A stretch of DNA of 64,000 nucleotides, from assembly GCA_963965975.1 (NCBI GenBank), contig OZ014425.1, forward strand, positions 3,795,501 through 3,859,500, read 5' to 3'. Shown here piece after piece: positions 59,597-64,000 of the stretch. A program made the position numbers and the translations under genes. The notes under the pieces are model-generated. The model was not told the origin of the DNA, ran no database searches, and saw only the letters and a program-made list of their open reading frames with translations. Numbering within the stretch: position 1 is the first letter of the stretch; every line of letters starts with the position of its first letter. Source of the stretch: Xestospongia bergquistia. Taxonomy: Eukaryota > Porifera > Demospongiae > Haplosclerida > Petrosiidae.

Positions 59597-60594
59597 TTAA
59601 AACATATCTCGATAATAATTAAACTTACAGCAAGTTTCTTTGCAATCATCCTCAGACATAAAGTTATTATCATTACCATCACATCCACCATAAAGAAAAA
59701 CTTCACAGCGTTTAGTTTGAGAATTGAAGAACCAACGTGTTACTGCTGCTTCGCAAGGACCAACATCTTTCTCCTGCACACAAATTTGGCTAACTTTAGC
59801 ATCATGATCTTCTACACGTCCTTAATAAAAATTAAATTATATTGTATTAATAGAGTGGTATTACCTCTTCCACATTTTGATAAACACTCGCTCTTAGTCA
59901 TAAAGTTGTTGTCATTTCCAGAACAACCTCCATAAGAAAACTCTTCACATGTTCCACTCTTTTTGTTAAAATACCAACGAGTCATGTCAGCCATACAAGG
60001 ACCAGCTTCAGGGAGAAGATAACAAGAGTCCTTATCATCATCTATAGAAGATAAACAGAGACAACCTTATTGACAACAAAGACATACAAAGGATAATGTA
60101 GTTCTGTAATCATATAAGTTACAATAAGGGAAACCTTATATGCAGTGTCAAATTAAATACATCAGGGCTCAAGGTTAAGGTCAGACTCAGCACTGTGATA
60201 ATGATTACAAAATAGTCATCTTCTTTTTTATTGTGACTAGAGTGCTGGCGGAAAGGCATTCTTTTTTGTATACCAATCCGTCAGTAGTGTCTATTTGTCC
60301 ATCAGGTACTTTCTAGGATTTAGGGTGTATGAATTGTTTCAATACACAACAAGGTATGGACTTTATACTGAACAAACAGGCATTGCTAGATACCTTTAGG
60401 CAATAATTGATATCCCTTGTTATCTATGAACTCAGGCAATGATCAACCCACAGTCCCCATACAGGTTGAAATATTTCATTTAATCATGTACTGTTAAGGT
60501 AATAGACTATATCACAGTTAGTAAGGAACTTACGACGGAAAAGCTCGCCACTGGCAATGTAGATAAATGCTAGAAGAATTGTGACTTTGAGCAT
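59597..60594 (-). CDS. Secreted two-Kunitz inhibitor
   Basis: Exon 1 60594..60534 (signal peptide MLKVTILLAFIYIASGELF); exon 2 60041..59865 Kunitz (GPCMADMTRWYFN, P1 Met; YGGCSGNDNNF); exon 3 59820 to 59597 or to a donor at 59628, Kunitz (GPCEAAVTRWFFN, P1 Glu; YGGCDGNDNNF). All six Kunitz cysteines are present in each. Read straight through, exon 3 ends CCKFNYYRDMF and TAA at 59599..59597. A good donor (GTAAGT) sits right after the last Kunitz Cys in phase 1, so the exon might instead splice to a downstream exon, conceivably to the phase-1 Kunitz exon 57543 of K4. Predicted product: small extracellular serine-protease inhibitor. Confidence 0.7.
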
Positions 60595-60986
60595 TTTTCT
60601 CGCATAGAGTCAGACTCCTCCTCTAAACTCAACCTTTGAACTTTAATTAACGTTTACATGAGCAGTAAATGTTAGCTACAAGAACTTAGCAATTTAATAC
60701 TTACTGCCAGAAATGCTATCCAAATATTTTAATTACATAGTTACAGGGAAAATGTTTGCAATCCAACTGTTGTGGACTAAATGTAATGGAAAATGTTGAA
60801 AAGGTAGACTCAAAAATGTAAATATGTTGATTGTTTTAGTTTCTAATATCCTGCTAATATATGCAAATATATATTCATTTAAACAGCTCTCTTTCAATGT
60901 TAATTTTTTAATTTGAAAACTTCCGAGCATAATAATCTTAATTACTCAACTCTTTTATTTGATTATAAAGTTTTTATAGAAATGTA

Positions 60987-61196
60987 TCAATAATGAGGGT
61001 TTATAACACCATAATCATTAATGAGATAACAAAACTTAAGCAAGTTTTTTATTGCACATGGGAGTGACATCTTTTCCTTTAACAAAGAAGAATTTAAAAC
61101 AAATTCAACCAATGTAATATTAGGTACAGCACTTCTTTTAGCACATGCCATTACTAGAATCCCAAACACTATAAGTTTAAGGCTAAATTGTTGCAT
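60987..61196 (-). CDS. Possible small secreted peptide (69 aa)
   Basis: The frame starts with a convincing signal-peptide-like segment (MQQFSLKLIVFGILVMACA) followed by about 50 residues with an N-linked glycosylation sequon and only two later Cys. The start lies directly between Kunitz genes on the same strand, and their first exons have similar length and layout, so this could be a first exon running on by chance. No homology recognised. Confidence 0.3.
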   Translation of the reverse strand: MQQFSLKLIVFGILVMACAKRSAVPNITLVEFVLNSSLLKEKMSLPCAIKNLLKFCYLINDYGVINPHY

Positions 61197-63969
61197 TATG
61201 ATAAAAACAGGATATACTTATATGCAATTCCAACTAAAAAGAAAGTGGATCTTTAGAGTTATATATTATAGAAACTCAGACTTGACTTATATAGAAATTC
61301 AGTCTATGCTCAGCAAATTTGTCTGACACTTTGTCATGACATCTATGTAAGTGTAAAGTTTGTTTATTAGATTTAAGTCATTTCCTCTAGACACTTTACG
61401 TCTGTCACAGTCACCTGTGTTGTCTCATGTGATAATGATTTCACTTGTACTTTAGGTGTTGAATAGTATTATTTCAGATTCACCTTAAGTCTTGCACCCT
61501 TCTGGCTAAGAGCCTCCCTTCTTTGTACTTTGTATTACTTATTAGCTTGTTAACAACATTATATAAATCATCATTCTATGTACTATTACTTCATTAGAGT
61601 AGAATAAAATCTTAATATCTTAATTAAAGTTAGCAATGAGGGTTAAATGGCTAAACACAGCTGTGTTGGACAATTTGACAATGTCCAAGAGGACAGGGAA
61701 TAGTATATTGAACACTAGTGAGATTACTTTGTTGCTAAAAATGTTGGCACATCTGAGAAGCAATGTGCAATCCTTTGTGGAGCACACTGACAGTACATCA
61801 TTATTAACACAGCATCAATCACTACAATCATCTGCCTTTTTGTATGCCTCTATTTTTCAGCATACCATGGAGAATATACTCCAGTGTCTACCCAAGATTG
61901 TGTTTAAATTGATAACATTCTATTCACTTGAGTGATTGAGTTCACTACAAATATCATTGACACTATTTGGAAACCTTATGTGCAATGATAACATTAGGGG
62001 TCAAGGTCAAGGTCAAGGTCAACATTAGCAATGGACAAAGATATTGATTACAAAAACAGTTCTCCTCTCTTGTATTAGGTCTCACTATATTCCTAGAGGA
62101 CTGGCAGAAAGACAGTTTTGTGTCTCAATCCTTTATTTGTCTGCCAGGGAGTCCATGTCATGTGTGGATCATTTTAATACACAACAAAATATGAGCTTCT
62201 GTTGAACAAATAGGCATTGCTAGATAGTGGACCCAAAGTGAATATTCATTACAGTTATTAAGTAAAATTATATCTACATAATAAGTTTCAAAAAGGTTAA
62301 ATACTGTAGCAGGAGCAATTGTGATCCATCTGGTTAATATTTCCAATGTGAGAAACAGAAGATTTATTATATCAATTTATGTGGACAAATGGTTGATTTA
62401 GGTTAACAGACTAGGTAGCTCACAATCACGTACTGTAAAATGGACAATTTTTAAGAGTTACAATGTCAGATATCTTTGTTCAGAATGGATAATTTAAGTT
62501 TGACTCTCCTTTTCTCTAGGGAAGGCAATTTGGTGAGTATTTGAAGCTCCTGGCAAATAGCCCACCAAGGAATAACCATTCTGATAAGCAAATGTTTGGA
62601 CATGTTCAACTTTAATTAATTAACATTATGTAGAGTGCTTAACACTATGTAGAGTACAATGTTCTCAAATTAACTGTGTAGTGGGTGTTTCAGCCACATA
62701 CGTACATATAAAATGTACAGCCTGACCTTGCAATGTACTTTGACCTATAGACACAGGCCAATTGAACAGTAGACAGTTAATTCTTATTTACAAAACTATA
62801 TAATTATAATTATATAGTATATATAGTACAAATATATTAATCATTGAAAAGATATATTGTATATTTGTAGTAATCATAAATTAAATTATCAACTGTTGTT
62901 TGTATGTATGTATTTGATAATATATAAACTTGGCCCATGCAGAGACAAAACAATAACACTAAAATTAAAACAGTTTGGATTATAGGATGTAATTATAAAA
63001 TTTATTATACGTTATTGCATTTTCATTATAATTCGTTGATAAGGAAATTACTTAATTGCTCATCCATCTTGCCAATAATGGTCTGCTAAATCAACAATAT
63101 CAATTAAAATAGTATTGATAACATTTACAATTGCTTGTTACAGTACATATATTGGCAAAAGGGAAACTGAAAGATTTGATCTGTCACCTGGATTAGGTCT
63201 GTTACCTGGATTCTAGATCTGTTCCAATATAGCTGAACATAACTTACCAGAATGCAATAAATTAAAGAAATCTAGCTATTATCAAAACTAAATATCAACA
63301 TAATCTTTACATTGATTATATGATTTTTTGACTTTACATGTAGCTGACTGCTATACTCATCATAAAGGACTTGACACAAACATTGTTTAAATTTTATGAT
63401 ACCTATTTTGACAAACCTCTGGTCAATGATGCTACACATTCTATCCTAGAAACATATATACATATATCATATTATATCTATGATGTCACATATATGATCT
63501 TTACTTCCTACACACAAACACAATTAAGTCTGTGGGCAGAGACTCTATTCTCATAAATTGCTTTTACACACTAAATTACAGTTTTCATTTGATAGAAAGG
63601 AACAATTAGTAAAGATAGAGTACCTTTATGAGTGTTAATTATGTAAACATAATATTATAAGCTTGACCAATATTCCACTGTAGATGCTATCACAGATTAG
63701 GGTTAAAATTTCTACATAATTATTAGCTATTACTAATTCACAAGAACCTCTTTAAGAGAAAGGAATAGTGTTAATTAAAAAATTAGATCAAGTATTGAAT
63801 GTCATGAATGTTGGTGTTGATCAGTGTGAACAGAAATAAAACAGTCAAAGTTTAAATGTTTAAATGGTATACAAGTATATGGAGTGGAATTTTGTTGTAC
63901 TTAATATTAAACAGCTAAGAGAGAGAGAGAGCTAATTAAAACATTTCTATAGATAATAATTAAACTTAC
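61197..63969. other. Long interval with no supported gene
   Basis: AT-rich. A 99-codon frame at 61636..61935 (+) has no signal or domain signature and is not called. Blocks at 61985-62240 (aatgataacattaggggtca, caatcctttatttgtctgcc, aacaaataggcattgctaga) resemble 60160-60410 (atcagggctcaaggtt, caatccgtcagtagtgtct, aacaaacaggcattgctaga), so intron DNA of the two-Kunitz gene is duplicated here, agreeing with a second such gene at the window edge. A small ggtcaa tandem run is at 62003-62025. Confidence 0.5.
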
Positions 63970-64000
63970 AGCAAGTTTCTTTACATTCGTCCTCAGATAT
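63970..64000 (-). CDS. 3' end of another Kunitz exon, cut by the window edge
   Basis: The + strand sequence acagcaagtttctttacatt matches 59628-59650 of the two-Kunitz gene (acagcaagtttctttgcaat), with the same flanking donor (ttaaacttac) and the same preceding intron text (gagagagctaattaaaacat). On the - strand it encodes the last Kunitz residues (ECKETC). The rest of the gene lies beyond the window. Confidence 0.7.

Noticed and set aside
61480-61530. Possible small nuclear RNA (ttctggctaagagcctccc)
   Set aside because: Only a weak likeness to the U2 5' region; no downstream structure or conserved branch-site sequence could be recognised.
61636-61935. 99-codon open frame on the + strand
   Set aside because: No signal peptide, domain, splice context or paralogue; length is within what AT-rich DNA gives by chance.

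Overview
The window looks like nuclear DNA of an early-branching animal, most likely a demosponge. This is an inference from AT-rich DNA, compact genes with many short GT-AG introns (often 45-150 bases), an animal-type AK9, an adhesion GPCR, a hydroxylysine-kinase-like enzyme, and very large secreted Kunitz/TIL proteins. No bacterial operon features, rRNA or tRNA genes were seen. Exon boundaries were placed by hand from splice signals and reading-frame continuity; most should be right to within a base, but none is supported by transcripts.

Layout. (1) 1-2057: the 3' part of AK9 on the + strand. (2) 2811-7003: two intronless secreted Cys-His amidase-like genes, each with a neighbouring 356-aa gene of unknown function; one of these neighbours survives only as a remnant, so the pair was duplicated. 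(3) 7239-10422: a 4-exon MFS transporter with a short hAT element in intron 2. (4) 10736-13425: an adhesion GPCR with a somatomedin-B domain on the - strand, apparently decayed. (5) 13340-45030: a segmental duplication array. The ancestral cassette is: lysine-rich secreted protein gene (+), HYKK-like kinase (+), Mrr/RRG7-like nuclease gene (-, convergent with the kinase), and VWC/TIL/Kunitz inhibitor gene (-). Six units can be traced. In units 1-3 the kinase is intact and the inhibitor gene is only a 3' stub. In units 4-6 the inhibitor gene is full and the kinase and nuclease are broken or lost. (6) 45432-59292: a single 26-exon gene for a secreted protein of about 1448 aa with seven Kunitz domains. 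(7) 59597-60594 and the right edge: further small Kunitz genes, so the cluster continues beyond the window.

The secreted products (amidases, Kunitz/TIL inhibitors, lysine-rich protein) would fit an extracellular defence or protease-control locus; this is a guess from gene content only. The best candidate for something undescribed is the repeatedly duplicated cassette that joins a HYKK-like kinase tail-to-tail with an Mrr-type nuclease and modular multi-domain inhibitors, with reciprocal loss between units.
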